DNA from: Absidia repens
Taxonomy: Eukaryota > Mucoromycota > Mucoromycetes > Mucorales > Cunninghamellaceae
Assembly (NCBI GenBank): GCA_002105175.1
Contig: MCGE01000007.1
Coordinates: 1-64,000 of the forward strand
DNA length: 64,000 nt
Direction of reading: 5' to 3'
The notes beneath the pieces were generated by a model. It did not search any database, was not told the origin of the DNA, and saw only the letters and a list, made by a program, of their open reading frames with translations. Position numbers and translations under genes: made by a program. The first letter of the stretch is position 1. Each line of letters starts with the position of its first letter. Of the stretch, positions 45,254 to 56,206 are shown in pieces.

Positions 45254-46976
45254 CTAATCTACATAGTAATCTGGAGGAGGTCTTGACGGCACACATTCCA
45301 AAGAAGAAGAAGAGGCGGAATCCATACGAGTTGTCGGTGAATAGGATTGCTGGGCTTCAGATGCGCGTTCCACTTGACGTCGAAAGGCAAAATAGCAAGG
45401 ACATAAAAACACATGGGCTTCAATACTGCAAGATCCTCGTCGTAATGTAGAAGTGTGTGGTTTGTCTTGTTGTATGATGGGGGAAGTAGTTGTTTCTGGT
45501 ACCCGTTGGCCCTTTTCTAAAAATCCTGCGTTTGTTGGATGCGTTGTACCGTTGTGCTGTGATGGTAGTTCAAAATACGAAGGCAGCCGCCCAAAGTCTT
45601 CCTTCAATCGGCAATCAAAGACAGTAATGGGCATTTCAAATTTGACCAGTTCCTGTTTTCGTCTTCCATAGCTAGAATACGCGTCCCTATCGTGCCGCTG
45701 TTTCCGTAGTTTCGATAGCCAACTTGATCCACTGTGGTCCTCGCTGTGTTGATTGATCATTGTGCTTGCTAAACGGGCAGCTGCAGTTGCTACTAGTAGT
45801 TCGTCGTCGTCATCACTGTGCGGTGATGGTAGTAATGTGGGATCAGGGTAAGATAGGCTGAGCTGGATGGAAAGATGATGGCGGAATAAAACATCTTTGT
45901 TGGTTGTTGAATGGTGAAAGTTGCGCACACATGTGGGAGTAGTGAAGGAGAGCCGGTAGGCAGATGTATCGTAAATATCCAGACCATGATGCCCATTGCT
46001 GTGGTTACTTTTGTTGGTGGTGAAAAGCGGCGCCCAGTTGTTGTTGATATCCGGAGTGGAGATGCTGGCTTCGTTACCGTTGTCATTTTCTTCTAGTCGA
46101 CCAGCAGACAGGAAGCCTAGTTCAAATCGTTCTTGATCCGTTCGTAGGGCTTGCATTTCAGGTACGGCGTATTTTCTATGTTCGACTACAGACAGTTCCA
46201 TATGTTCCAGACGAACCTGCTTGACATGAGGTTGAATCACACATCGAATATGGAATAGGTCACCGGAGGAGAAGACAGCTTGTTCCACTATCAATTGAAT
46301 ATCAGCCCCTGGAAGATGTTTTTCAAATGTACAGGAAGTGTCTTGAATGGAGTTGTTGGTCAATAAGGCATTGGATAAATATGTTCGTAAGACGAGCACT
46401 GGTTTGGAAATACGCCAACTGTTCAATAGTGATATTCCAGGACTAGTCACCCGAGCTTCAACTGAGTGTTTCACACGCCCGTAAACATCTTCTACCGTTT
46501 CAACAAAGGACTAGAAATAAAAGTGAGTACAAATCAAAATATTTCAAAATAAAAATAAAAAAAAAGTCAGCTTACATTAGGGATCACAAAAACAAACATG
46601 AATCGATGGATACCCGCAGGAAGTTGAAGGTAACCTTTCTTTTCACCTTCCCCTTGCAAAACAACCACAGTATCTTCATGGAGTGTTCTTTCATGGTAGA
46701 GTCTAGTACCCCTCAAGCCAATGCCTATTCGAATAAAAAATGTTAGTATGTTCGTTTCTGAATAAACAAATCATACACCTTACCTTCCGGCCAGTAGGTG
46801 GTCTGAATAGATTTGAGGGTAACACTGATGTTTGACACCTTTGTATTTTTCCCAAGCGAGAGCACAACATTCCCACTAAAAACGACTGACCCTTCTTCAG
46901 TTGCCGGACCGCTAAGGATGACAGGTTTAAGCGGATCAAAGGACAATCTATCATTCGAAAGTAGTCCCAGGTGCAT
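45254..46976 (-). CDS. Alpha-arrestin (arrestin-related trafficking adaptor)
   Basis: Three exons, about 46976-46784, 46723-46574 and 46511-45254. The arrestin N-fold is seen in LKPVILSGPATEEGSVVFSGNVVLSL, TYWPEG, GIGLRGTRLYHERTL and PAGIHRFMFVFVIPNSFVETVEDVYGRVKHSVEA. The C-fold follows (SWRISKPVLVLRTYL; GADIQLIVEQAVFSSGDLFHIRC; LEHMELSVVEHRKYA). After a Ser/His-rich insert comes ELVKFEMPITVFDC and a Cys-rich EAHVFLCPCYFAF. It ends SRPPPDYYVD, giving a PPDY (PPxY) motif for the WW domains of Rsp5/Nedd4 ubiquitin ligases. ARTs link plasma-membrane transporters to Rsp5 for endocytosis. About 530 aa. The cargo is unknown. Confidence 0.88.
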
Positions 46977-47222
46977 TTGTATTGATATGCCAATATAAAA
47001 AAAAAAAAATGGAAGGAGTGAAAAAAAAAAAAAAAAAATTTAAAAGAAAAAAGGATAAAAAATAATCCTAACAACTTTATTGGTGTTGACCTGAAATTCC
47101 GCCATCAGCTCTGAAAATGAGACAGAGTGATTTTTTTGAATTTGGCAACTTTTTTATAATCCCGGCAAAATTTATTTTTTTTTGTGTTTGTTTTCTTTTG
47201 TTCTCTTTTCCACACTTTATTC
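46977..47222. promoter_or_regulatory. Divergent promoter, arrestin / CHCH protein
   Basis: 246 nt between opposite starts, with A runs near the arrestin start, a GAAATTCCGCC box at 47093-47103 and a related ATAATCCCGG at 47156-47165. Both match the recurring promoter-type motif of this window. Confidence 0.5.
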
Positions 47223-47494
47223 ATGTCCGAACAAACGAAACAAACGACTGCCAAAGTAGTGGCCCCTTGCGATCATCGCCCTTTACAAGAATGCTTACTA
47301 AAAAATAACAATGACCGATCGAAATGCATGAAGGAATGGAATGACTTCCAACAAGCCTGTCAAAGAAAAAAGTAAGCTTCCATCCATTTCACCAAAAAAA
47401 GTCTTTTTTTGTTACCCATACCTAATGCCAACAATTGACATATTTTTATAATAATAATAGGAAAGAAAATTGTGAGGCCTGTCAAAAGGATTGA
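47223..47494 (+). CDS. Small CHCH-type (twin Cys) mitochondrial protein
   Basis: Two exons (47223-47371, 47461-47494), 60 aa. Six Cys at residues 16, 24, 35, 46, 54 and 57: CX7C, a turn, then CX10C, followed by a Lys-rich CEAC end. The pairing C16-C46 and C24-C35 would make the helix-hairpin fold of intermembrane-space CHCH proteins imported by Mia40. Spacing resembles Cmc4 (CMC4/p8 type) more than classical CX9C, but the match is loose. No presequence, as expected for Mia40 substrates. Such proteins act mostly in cytochrome oxidase assembly; the exact role is not determined. Confidence 0.75.
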
Positions 47495-47677
47495 AATTAT
47501 CGCTTGATTTAGTTAATATGGACCCAACTCCCACCCCTGTTTTATGGCTGTACTTTGTACCTTATACCTAACTGGCCTCCTTGATAGAGTAGTTAGTTTT
47601 AGTTGATTTGGTTTAGATTATTTTTTATTGTACATATTGCTATTATATTATTATTCAAACGCTATTCTAATAAAATA

Positions 47678-48406
47678 CTATGAAGTAGAAAAGATGGATC
47701 GTCGTCTACTTCCTTTTGCTAATTCATCTTCACTAGGTCTAGCAATGACAACAGCGCAGGGACAATGATGGACACAATAGTCACTGACGCTACCAAGAAA
47801 AGCTCTATTATATGGGATAGGGGGGGAATGGTTTTAGTACGGGATGGTACGGTATGATATTGAAAAAGAAGTGGGGTGTACCTTTTGACTGTGCCGAGAT
47901 TTCTAGAGCCCATTAGTAGAACATCGGCTCTGATTTCTTTCACTTTACGTATGATTTCTTCTTTTGGATCCCCGATCAAAGCAATAGCTTGACACGCTAA
48001 TTCTTTTTCTCTTAAAAATCGGGCGTTTTCTTTTAATAAAGCTACACTTGCTTCACGTTTGCTACTATCCAATTCTTCAACAAAACCAGATGGATTTACA
48101 TAAGGACCCACAGCTGCATCTAGCCTCCTTGTATTCACCAATACCACCTATAAAGCAATCATAAAAAAAAAGTTAAGGGGTGGAATAAATTATCTCCCAT
48201 TAACATTTGATGAATATGTGGTATTTTAATGTGACTCCTACCAGGTCTCTTTGTGGTTGGAGAAAATTACTTAATGCCCATTCCAAAATATATTTTGCGG
48301 ATGATTCATCAATGGAAATCACAACAACTCGTTCCAATTTGCTTTGCGTGTCAGTATCGTGGGTGAATTTTGCAATCAATTCATCGCGTGGGGTTTGGTT
48401 ACTCAT
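47678..48406 (-). CDS. Universal stress protein (UspA domain)
   Basis: About four exons. The start at 48406 (MSNQTPRDELIAKF) opens the domain with ERVVVISIDESSAKYILEWALSNFL (Asp of the UspA ATP pocket), then VVLVNTRRLDAAVG, NARFLREKELACQAIALIGDPKEEIIRKVKEIRADVLLMGSRNLGTVKR and the last exon AFLGSVSDYCVHHCPCAVVIARP. The G-2X-G-9X-G(S) nucleotide-binding signature is readable as GSRNLG plus GSVS. It ends RRRSIFSTS. About 180 aa. Fungal USPs of this type are stress-linked, function open. An upstream in-frame codon at 48460 would add a hydrophobic stretch and is rejected as leader. Its 3' end meets the AATAAAA signal of the convergent CHCH gene. Confidence 0.9.
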
Positions 48407-48849
48407 AATAGATGTTAAATAGAATGGAGTTGTAAAAATTAAATAAAATAAAATAGCCATGCCTTTATATATTCAATAGCATGGTTCCATTTTTCTTTTT
48501 TATGAAACCCCTCTCGCAATGCCGATATTTGAAATCCCGCAGTTGTGAAATCCCGATATGGCTGCCCTACCAGTTTACGCCCATGCGTGTGGAAGGGGGT
48601 AGATCAACTGATCCAGGATGAATGGGAAACATCGCCTGAAATAGGGTAATCGAAAAGATAAGACATCATCGTCCAATCATGTCAAATAGATAAGAAACCT
48701 TGATTTTCTTTTCTTGTCAATAATGTGGGGCATGATTACGGATTTTTTGACTCGTATAAAAAATACGAATTATCGTCTCTCCCATCTAAAATTTTTTTTC
48801 TTCTTTTTTTCCCATTATCTATTTTATCAAACCTCTTATAGTAAACATC
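48407..48849. promoter_or_regulatory. Divergent promoter, USP / 48.9 kb gene
   Basis: 443 nt. Contains two copies of the promoter-type motif, GAAATCCCGC (48531-48540) and GAAATCCCG (48547-48555), 16 nt apart. A T-rich leader (48788-48815) precedes the plus-strand start. No gene seen. Confidence 0.5.
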
Positions 48850-49199
48850 ATGATACCGGTTACTACAGTTTGTGCTTCCTCTTTACGACGAACAGTGGGA
48901 CGTCGTATGATGAGTACCCATCATCATAAACCTGCTGTCGCCATCCCTGAAGACATCTTCACTAATGGACCTCGCCTTCGTGCTGAAGATGTTCTCTCAG
49001 ACTCTTCCAAATTTTTAAGCTCCTCCGAATCAAACACATTTACTTCGACAATGCCTGTTGAAACATTGGTTCAGGTCATCACGGAACAAGAACTGGCAGC
49101 TGCAAAGAAAGGTAAATTTTTATTCTATTCCACGTACGCGTATGAATGGTGTTGAAATACTAATCTTACTTTTTCTCCCTGCTAGTGGTCCGTAAATGA
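48850..49199 (+). CDS. Small protein, possibly mitochondrial, unknown
   Basis: Two exons (48850-49111, 49186-49199), 91 aa; the second exon adds only VVRK before TGA. The N-terminus MIPVTTVCASSLRRTVGRRMMSTHHH is rich in Arg/Ser with no acidic residue for about 30 positions, as in mitochondrial presequences. The rest is hydrophilic, ending TEQELAAAKK. No membrane span or known motif. I do not recognise it. The intron has proper GTAAAT and CTGCTAG ends, and an AATAAAA signal lies at about 49356, supporting a transcribed gene. Confidence 0.62.
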
Positions 49200-50657
49200 A
49201 ATATTCAATAATGCACATAGTTTAGTTTTTTTTTTTTTTTTTAAATCATCCCGCTTACCTTCTTTTTATTTGAAATGAAATACAGTCCACTGATTCAATT
49301 CCCCCAAACCATCATTTTATTATATATATATATATGCCTCTTTTACCTTCATGAAATAAAATTATCCTTTTTTTTTAACTTTGTAATCTTGTATCATCCC
49401 CCATCATCTCTCTGCGTGTGTGTGTGTTAAAAACGGATAAAAAGATAACGATATCTAAACATGTGATTGATTTCCCATTGGCCCATGATAGTATTCATTT
49501 TCGTGTCACCGCATTGACTAGTCTTGTTTTAAACTTGTAATAAAAAAGAGAAGTAAAATATATATATTGGGTAAAAAAAAAAGCAAATTTTATTTCATAT
49601 AAAATAATGATAAACTACACTGAATCTAATCTGTCGTATAACTAAAACTAATTCCGTATCCGACCAAAGGTGTTCCAACGTTATATCAAATGGATAACCA
49701 GAATTCACATAAGGTGGTGTGTCCCGCTTCATCAAGAATGATATCATCGTCCAAAGCCACCCGAACGTAGGCATCTTAGGATTTTTGTCATACCAATTAA
49801 CCGAGTTCGATAAACAAGAGTCACCACTACAGAACGCTAAGTAGATAATCGTCCTTTACATATACCATCGTTCCTGCGCGTCACGGTCCTTTCAACTTGT
49901 TCAGCATGGTAATCATGCGCATTGTCGTTCCTGTCCCAGCTGTAAATGAAAAGAAAAGGTAATTATTGTTAGTGAATAGAGGAATATAAACAAATAAATA
50001 GCTTACCTTACGTTAACAAACGGTTCTGTTGTCGAAAATGACCACCAGAATATCTTGCACAAGTCGGCATGGTCATTTACCCAATCCCAAATTAATCAGT
50101 CAAATCAGGCCCACCCATTCACACTAAGAAGTATGAGATGCTTGAAAATATCTATGAATGTGTACCATAAATGAAAGAGGGATAAGTATAACTAGATACT
50201 AAGGAAAAACAAAACAAAGCTTACCGTTCGTTCATAGAATTATACAATGAGCATCAGAGTGATTCAATAAGCATAATAGTAGCCAACGGTAATTTCAGTG
50301 AAATAGAGTAGCTAATCAGCCACTATGAAGAAAGCAAATATCAAAATGTCGCAAATTCCCAGGTTCTACCTATCGAACAACCAATGAACAATGAAGAAGT
50401 TATTTGTTTTAATCAGAAAAGAGAGGAGTAGGTGAGCAAATTCAAACTCCATCCAATCAATTGTTGTTAAAATTTTCCTGCATTATGTAATGGTAAAAAA
50501 AAGATAATCTTTATTGTCTGTATGTTGATGATGATAATATATAAATGGTAAGAAGTTTTAAAAAAAGGAAGAGGGGGGGGGATGAGTTATATATAAAAAA
50601 CAAATAATGAAAAAACAGAAGTGGTAAAAAAAAATATTAAAAAAACGGCTATCAAAT
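49200..50657. other. 1.5 kb spacer before Nramp 3' end
   Basis: No supported gene. (AT)n at 49320-49334 and a GTGTGT run at 49416-49427. The stretch 49620-50110 is less AT-rich; on the minus strand it has an 88-codon frame without ATG and splice-like sites, but no recognisable protein and competing frames. It may be a decayed gene or a non-coding transcript. Confidence 0.45.
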
Positions 50658-52789
50658 CTATTGCAACAGAGATGTGTCAGAGTCCAATATTGATCCACGG
50701 CGCTGCAACGGAGTGTAAACCAAATGGGAGATGAATCCAAAATAAACAATACTAAAGCCAATCAAAATAATCGAGTAATCCCAGCTTTGAATAAAAGTAA
50801 AAAAGGCATATGCATTGAATCCAATCACAATCCAGGAAACGGTCCAACAAGTATATTGTAGAGAAGGTTTGTTCTTAAACATTGATGTCATCACTTCCGC
50901 TGATGAGGTCAGTTTCAATAAAGGAATCACCGCCATCGGAAGGCACAGACTTGGTGGGGAATAAAATTTTTTTTTATGTTAGCAACCGTTCATTCCGAAA
51001 GCACGTGAATTTTTTCTTTTTTCATCTACCTTTGAATCACATTTAGGAGTTCGCCCATGGTATCAAATCGATCTACTGCCAAAACCGCCACCAGCATGCT
51101 GGGCACCAAAGCAATGGCTCTTGTAATTGCCACACGGTGCCATTGTTTCTTGAAGAACGCACCAAAGAAGCCTTCCATGACATATTGCCCAGCCAGTGTT
51201 CCTGTCATGGTCGAGCTCTGTCCAGCTGCCAACAATCCAGCCGCCCAAAAGTACCGAGCAAATCCGCCAAGTGAGTTTTGAAGTACTTCCGCCGCATCGT
51301 AGAGGCCGGGTAATTGCGTAATTGTCCTCCCCGGTTGATAAAACACTTGAGCAAATACCACCACAATGGACAAATTAATAAAGTAGGAAGTCAATAGCGC
51401 CAAACCAGATTCTAATGTAAAATAAAAATTGGCTTCTTTTTTCTTGGTGGTGCTTGGCTCAATTCCTAGGTCCCGCGTTCCAACCAGTGCACTAGTATTT
51501 TGGAAAAAAAGGAGATCAATTCTTTTATTCTTCTTTTTTTCTTCTTTTTTTTCTTACCTGTGTAAAAACATATCATGAGGCATTAATAAGCAACCGATCA
51601 TTCCTACCGCTTGTACAGCAGCATTTGAAGGGATAGTTGGAATAGCCATTCCTTCCAAAATTTGACCAACATCAGGACGAGAGGACACCATTTCATACCA
51701 AAAGCAACATATCATCACCCCAATCAAAGACATGAAAAAGGCTTCAATCTTTCGGACACCATATTGTTGTAAAAACATGAATAGAAAAGTATCGGTAGCA
51801 GTAATCATTACCCCAACCCATATTCTGAATCCAAATATAATACGAAGGGCAATAGCTGTTCCAATGATTTCTTGAATATCAGAACCAATAATTGCACTTT
51901 GTGTAAACATCCATATCACAATGGCGGTTGGTTTGTTGTAAGATCGTCGTACATGCTCCGCTAGATGATGACCAGTGACTACACCAAGACGAATCGCTAA
52001 TGTTTGGATAGCCAATCCTATTTTATAGATACATATATATTAATATCATTCATTTTTTTAAAGGAATATATTTAAATAATTACCTGCAACATGACACCAA
52101 AAAAGAAGCCACAGCAATTTGTATCCAGCCACAGATCCTGCTTGTAAATCAGACTAAAAACGATAAAAAGTAAATGTTAAGGCAAGCCGACCATCAATGA
52201 CCAAAAGGAAAGCCTGAATTGTGCGATCATCAAATTTTATTTTACCTCCTAAAGTATGACAATGAGAAAAAAACGATAACAGTTAGTAAAAAATCACTAT
52301 CACATTATGCGTTTCAATCGCCTGATCAGTATTTCATCACTACGATGTAACTTACAAGGTTGCCCGGATCAAGATATGCAATAGCCCTATCGTTATTGTT
52401 TGAAGTATAAAAATAGAAATCAGTGTCAGTACATGATAAAGATGGCATCACTATAATATAGCAGCGCTGTTCGTCCCCCCCCCCATAATTTTAAGAATAC
52501 ATACATAAGCCAGCCTAGGTATAAGGAAAAAATGAAGTCAATAAGATATTCTTTTAATACAGATACTTTTATTCTTACCTGGACCAGTATATTTAGCTAG
52601 TTTTGACCAAGAGAATCCTTCGTTTTCAGTTGTAGCACCAGTATCTACTTGATCCTTGGCATCATTCTCAACGTTCCAAGTGGTGTTATCATTTGCTGAA
52701 ACATGGGTATCAGTTGAGATCGATTGGTAAGAAGACCTTGTTGAGCACTGACCCAGCAGTGTCGATTCATCCCCATCCTTCCCTGACAT
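50658..52789 (-). CDS. SMF1: Nramp family divalent metal transporter (SMF type)
   Basis: Exon 1 (52789-52579) encodes a hydrophilic Ser/Thr-rich N-terminus ending TGPG. A 10-nt exon (52514-52505) and a 31-nt exon (52386-52356) supply [13 protein letters not shown] with the metal-binding DPGN of helix 1. A 3-nt exon GAG (52248-52246) supplies the Glu of the ESDLQAG motif, which continues at 52154. Further exons give HHLAEHVRR, QSAIIGSDIQEIIGTAIAL, GCLLMPHDMFLHSALVGTRD (helix 6), AAGLLAAGQSSTMTGTLAGQYVMEGFF and VLAVDRFDTMGELLNVIQSL. About 11 hydrophobic helices. The protein ends RRGSILDSDTSLLQ. Nramp proteins are proton-coupled Mn2+/Fe2+ importers. Odd: MPHD where most members have MPHN. Confidence 0.93.
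52246..52248 (-). other. 3-nt microexon (GAG) of the Nramp gene
   Basis: On the reverse strand TACTTTAG/GAG/GTAAAA. The upstream intron has GTAAGT and a perfect TACTAAC branch site about 35 nt before the acceptor; the downstream intron ends TTTTTAG/TCTGATTTACAAGC. GAG encodes the Glu of the invariant DPGNxESDLQ motif, which would otherwise be missing. Confidence 0.75.
52505..52514 (-). other. 10-nt microexon of the Nramp gene
   Basis: Flanked by ACCTAG and GTATGT on the reverse strand; encodes the WL of [15 protein letters not shown] and keeps frame (exon 1 ends phase 1, this exon ends phase 2, next exon ends phase 0). Confidence 0.8.
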
Positions 52790-53067
52790 TGTTCTAATAT
52801 AATAAATATGACTACAAGTATAATATTAAAATAAAAATAACAAGCGTATCATAAAATAAAAAGAAGGAGGTAGAATAAAAAGGAGTCGGAATGGATAAAA
52901 AGTGGAGAAGGAAGGCAAAGAAGGGAAAAGGGTAACAGAAAAACAGAATATTTTAAATCATTGCGGAATTTAAAAAAGTGAATCAAATAAAATCAATGCC
53001 TTTATTAGTTCAAAGAGGACTGATGTCAAGATATATATGTTAAAACTAAACTACAAAGCACTATTTC

Positions 53068-54252
53068 TATTCTTCCATTTCATCATCCGAGGATTCCTAT
53101 AAAACAAAAGGAGTCAGTTATTTATGCAGTCGCATAAAGTTTCCTTATACTTCAAAGTTTTACCTTGGCCAATCGTTCAGCTTCTTCTTTCAGATCCTTA
53201 GGCACAAATTGATGCTTGAATTGGGATTCGGCACAGATCCAGCTCAGTTCCAGCTCAAAGTCTTTATCTTTTGCATCGTCATGACATGTATAAATACTAA
53301 CATAAAGAAAAACAAAGGTAAGTCAAGTAAAAGGAACACTATGTTATGCCAACTTACATGCGGGTGATCTCGTTTATAGCTTCACGGACGGTCAGTTCTT
53401 CCAAATTGAGCTTTTCTATTTCTGTCTTGGCCACTGATTTTCCTTTACCGACTGCACAACCACGATAACCCTAATGTCGCAATATGTATATGTAATTAAG
53501 TGAACGTTGATCAATCAATCAGTCAATCGTTATTGTTTTCGAATATCTTCCTTACCCAATATAAACCAGAAGGTTCAATCAAATATAAAGAGGGGGTACC
53601 ATCCGTCATTGTAGCGACAATAGTACCCAATCCAAATGGTCGTACACTTGAATAAAGAGTATATGCAGATACATATTGTCCCAACCGATCAGCGATAGTC
53701 TATAGCAAAAAAAGCATGAACCATGAACCACAGGGTTAAGTTTTGTCCTGATTATCCTTTATTCCTGTCCTATTTTGTTAATTTACCTTCCCTGGGATGG
53801 GCTGACGATAGATATCCTTCCATGATTGAGCTTCATCACGAGCACGTTTTACCAAATGCCGACCATCAGCTAGCAGACCAGCCGAAACCTACCAGAAATT
53901 AAAATAAGTTACATGGCCCAGTATCTGTTTATTTCCTTTTCCTTTCTTACCATTCCGATGTGAAGATCAGCACTTTGAATACGACGATTCGCACCAGCGA
54001 CAAGAAGTTTTGATTGCACCAACTTTTCTACACCGAGAACGACACCGTCTTTCACTCGTAGTCCAATAGCAGTACTATATCATCAAAATAAAGAGTTGCA
54101 GGATATATATTCAACTATATTTATTCGCTATGGGAGTTCGTTTGTTCATTTTTTTTCTTACCCACTGTTGTCTACAGCTTTGTTAGCGTATTCTACTTGG
54201 AACACGCGTCCATCAGGGGAATATGTAGAGACAGATAAATCATACTATTAGC

Positions 54253-54291
<39 letters not shown>

Positions 54292-54375
54292 CAGAGCAAA
54301 GTGAGAACTTCCAGCTGTATCAACCAAATAACTTCCTAGAGACAATCAACTTACACCAGTACCAATCGATGTCAT
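53068..54375 (-). CDS. PRE10: Proteasome 20S subunit alpha7 (PRE10/PSMA3)
   Basis: Seven or so exons. [41 protein letters not shown] is the alpha-subunit N-terminal signature and is closest to PSMA3. Then [131 protein letters not shown] and [21 protein letters not shown]. The acidic tail with SDDE matches the CK2-phosphorylated C-terminus of alpha7. It is a structural ring subunit of the 20S core. The first intron contains an A run of about 30 nt on the + strand (54257-54287). Divergent from the 54.6 kb gene with 214 nt between starts. Confidence 0.95.
54257..54287. repeat. Poly-A run inside PRE10 intron 1
   Basis: About 31 consecutive A on the + strand, i.e. a poly-T tract next to the acceptor of the first intron of PRE10; acts as an extreme polypyrimidine tract. 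Confidence 0.85.
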
Positions 54376-54589
54376 GCCTTATTAGTAGTGAGCGTAATAA
54401 AAAATGTAAAAGAAAAGATAGCGGAAAAAGAAAAGGAGGCCGCGTAGACAATTTGTTGAAAAAGGGATAGGGACATGAAAATCAAGTCACTGCGATAACA
54501 TAATTGAATTCAAACAGCGTCTTTTTTTTTTTTTTGTCTCGCTCTTTCACCTTTGAATATTTCATTTAAACTCTCTTGTCCCTTAGACT

Positions 54590-55991
54590 ATGGAATCAGC
54601 TCATTTTTATAGACAGGGTGGTAATATGCAGATGCCTGTCCAAGGCCGCGGAAATCCAATGCCCCAACCTCACTATGCACAGAATTCAGCCACGTACAGA
54701 AGCCCACAAAATCAAGAAAACGCGCGCAAAAGATCAAGCAAGGTATGATAAAAAAAAATCATAGCCTTATTTTATTTAGTAAACTGACAATTATTTTTCA
54801 TATATCTAGTCCTCAAGGCAAGCCATTCCTCAACAGCAAGAGGACAGGGATGAACCATCTGGAGGTAAGAAGAAACAAGAACTTTACGAGTGCAAATGGC
54901 ACTGTATTGATTTAGCTCCTTTTCTTTTTGCCATTAAATTCTAGATGAATTGGATGACATCTCTGCAAGGGATATCGCTATGGCAAGATACAAACGGAAC
55001 CATGATTACTTCTCAGAAATTTTTACGCCATATAATGCAGGTAAATATAATATATACATATACTTGGTAGAAACTGACAGCCCTTTGTAAATACTCAACC
55101 ACTCAAATCATTTTGTTATTTTATATAGACAGCATTATACCTCCACCACTCGATATATCACAAAGCAAAGAAGAGCTTTTACGGCTTATTGTAAGTACAC
55201 CCAACAACTGCTTATATACAAATATACTAAGCTCCTTATCGGCAATTGTAGGATGAACAACAACAAAGTGCTAAGGAACAACAAGAACAACATGATAACA
55301 AAATCAAACAGTTTAGACAAGAGCGTGATCAGTTTTGGAAATCTTTGGCCATTTTGAACGATGCAACTTCGCTAGAGGTAAAGTAGTTGGAGGATGAGGA
55401 AGGGATGAATGGGGTACCTGACTGACATTTATCTAGACAATTGACCAGGCTGCACAAGCAATGGCAGAAACGATCAATGGTAAGGTGGAACACAGCAAAG
55501 ACAATGTCCATGCGGTACAAATACCCGGATTAAAGGAAGAACCAGTGGTACCACCAACTTTATCAACCCCAACACAACCTCAACAACAACAACAGCAGCA
55601 GCAGCAACAACAACAGCAACAGCAACAACAGCAACAACAATTACATCAAGGTGCACCTGTCCCATCCTCATCCTCGTCGTCACCTTCATCAGGGCAACAG
55701 CAATCCACACCTACTCAACATCTGCAATCACATGCCCAACAGCAACAAGATCAGCAACAAACACATCATATACAGCAAGACACAACGATGAATGACGATG
55801 TGGACATGTTTACAAACTTTGATCACACCCCTACAGCAAGTGGACTGGACGGTGATGATGACACCAATGATTTTTTCAACGAAATGGTGAATACTGGGCA
55901 AGATGATGACGATCCAAGTGTCAGCGAATTCTTGAACTCGGACATGGACTTTGAACAATCAGAGAAACAGGGTGACAATATGCAAGAATAG
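54590..55991 (+). CDS. Q-rich acidic protein with coiled coil, unknown
   Basis: Six exons (54590-54742, 54810-54864, 54945-55040, 55129-55190, 55252-55377, 55437-55991), 348 aa, phases consistent. The N-terminus is Gln/Pro/Asn-rich. A conserved-looking block DDISARDIAMARYKRNHDYFSEIF at about residues 72-95 is followed by a charged helix (EELLRLIDEQQQSAKEQQEQHDNKIKQF) and FWKSLAILNDATSLETIDQAAQAMAETI. The second half has a poly-Gln tract (55576-55640), Ser runs and an acidic end (DDDPSVSEFLNSDMDFEQSE). Composition suggests a nuclear transcription or chromatin cofactor, but I cannot name the family. A polyadenylation AATAAAG lies at 56047. Confidence 0.72.
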
Positions 55992-56114
55992 AAACATATA
56001 GTAGTTATAGTATCTTGAGTATTTAACCTTTTTATCCTTTTTTACAATAAAGAACTTATTTTTTGTCCATCTCACTGACTTTGAATTTTATGCCATATAT
56101 TCTTTTCGTTTTTA

Positions 56115-56145
<31 letters not shown>

Positions 56146-56206
56146 TTTGGACCTCTCTTTTATTTGTCTCATCAATTTTCAATAATTAAGTAGATAGCTC
56201 TCATAT

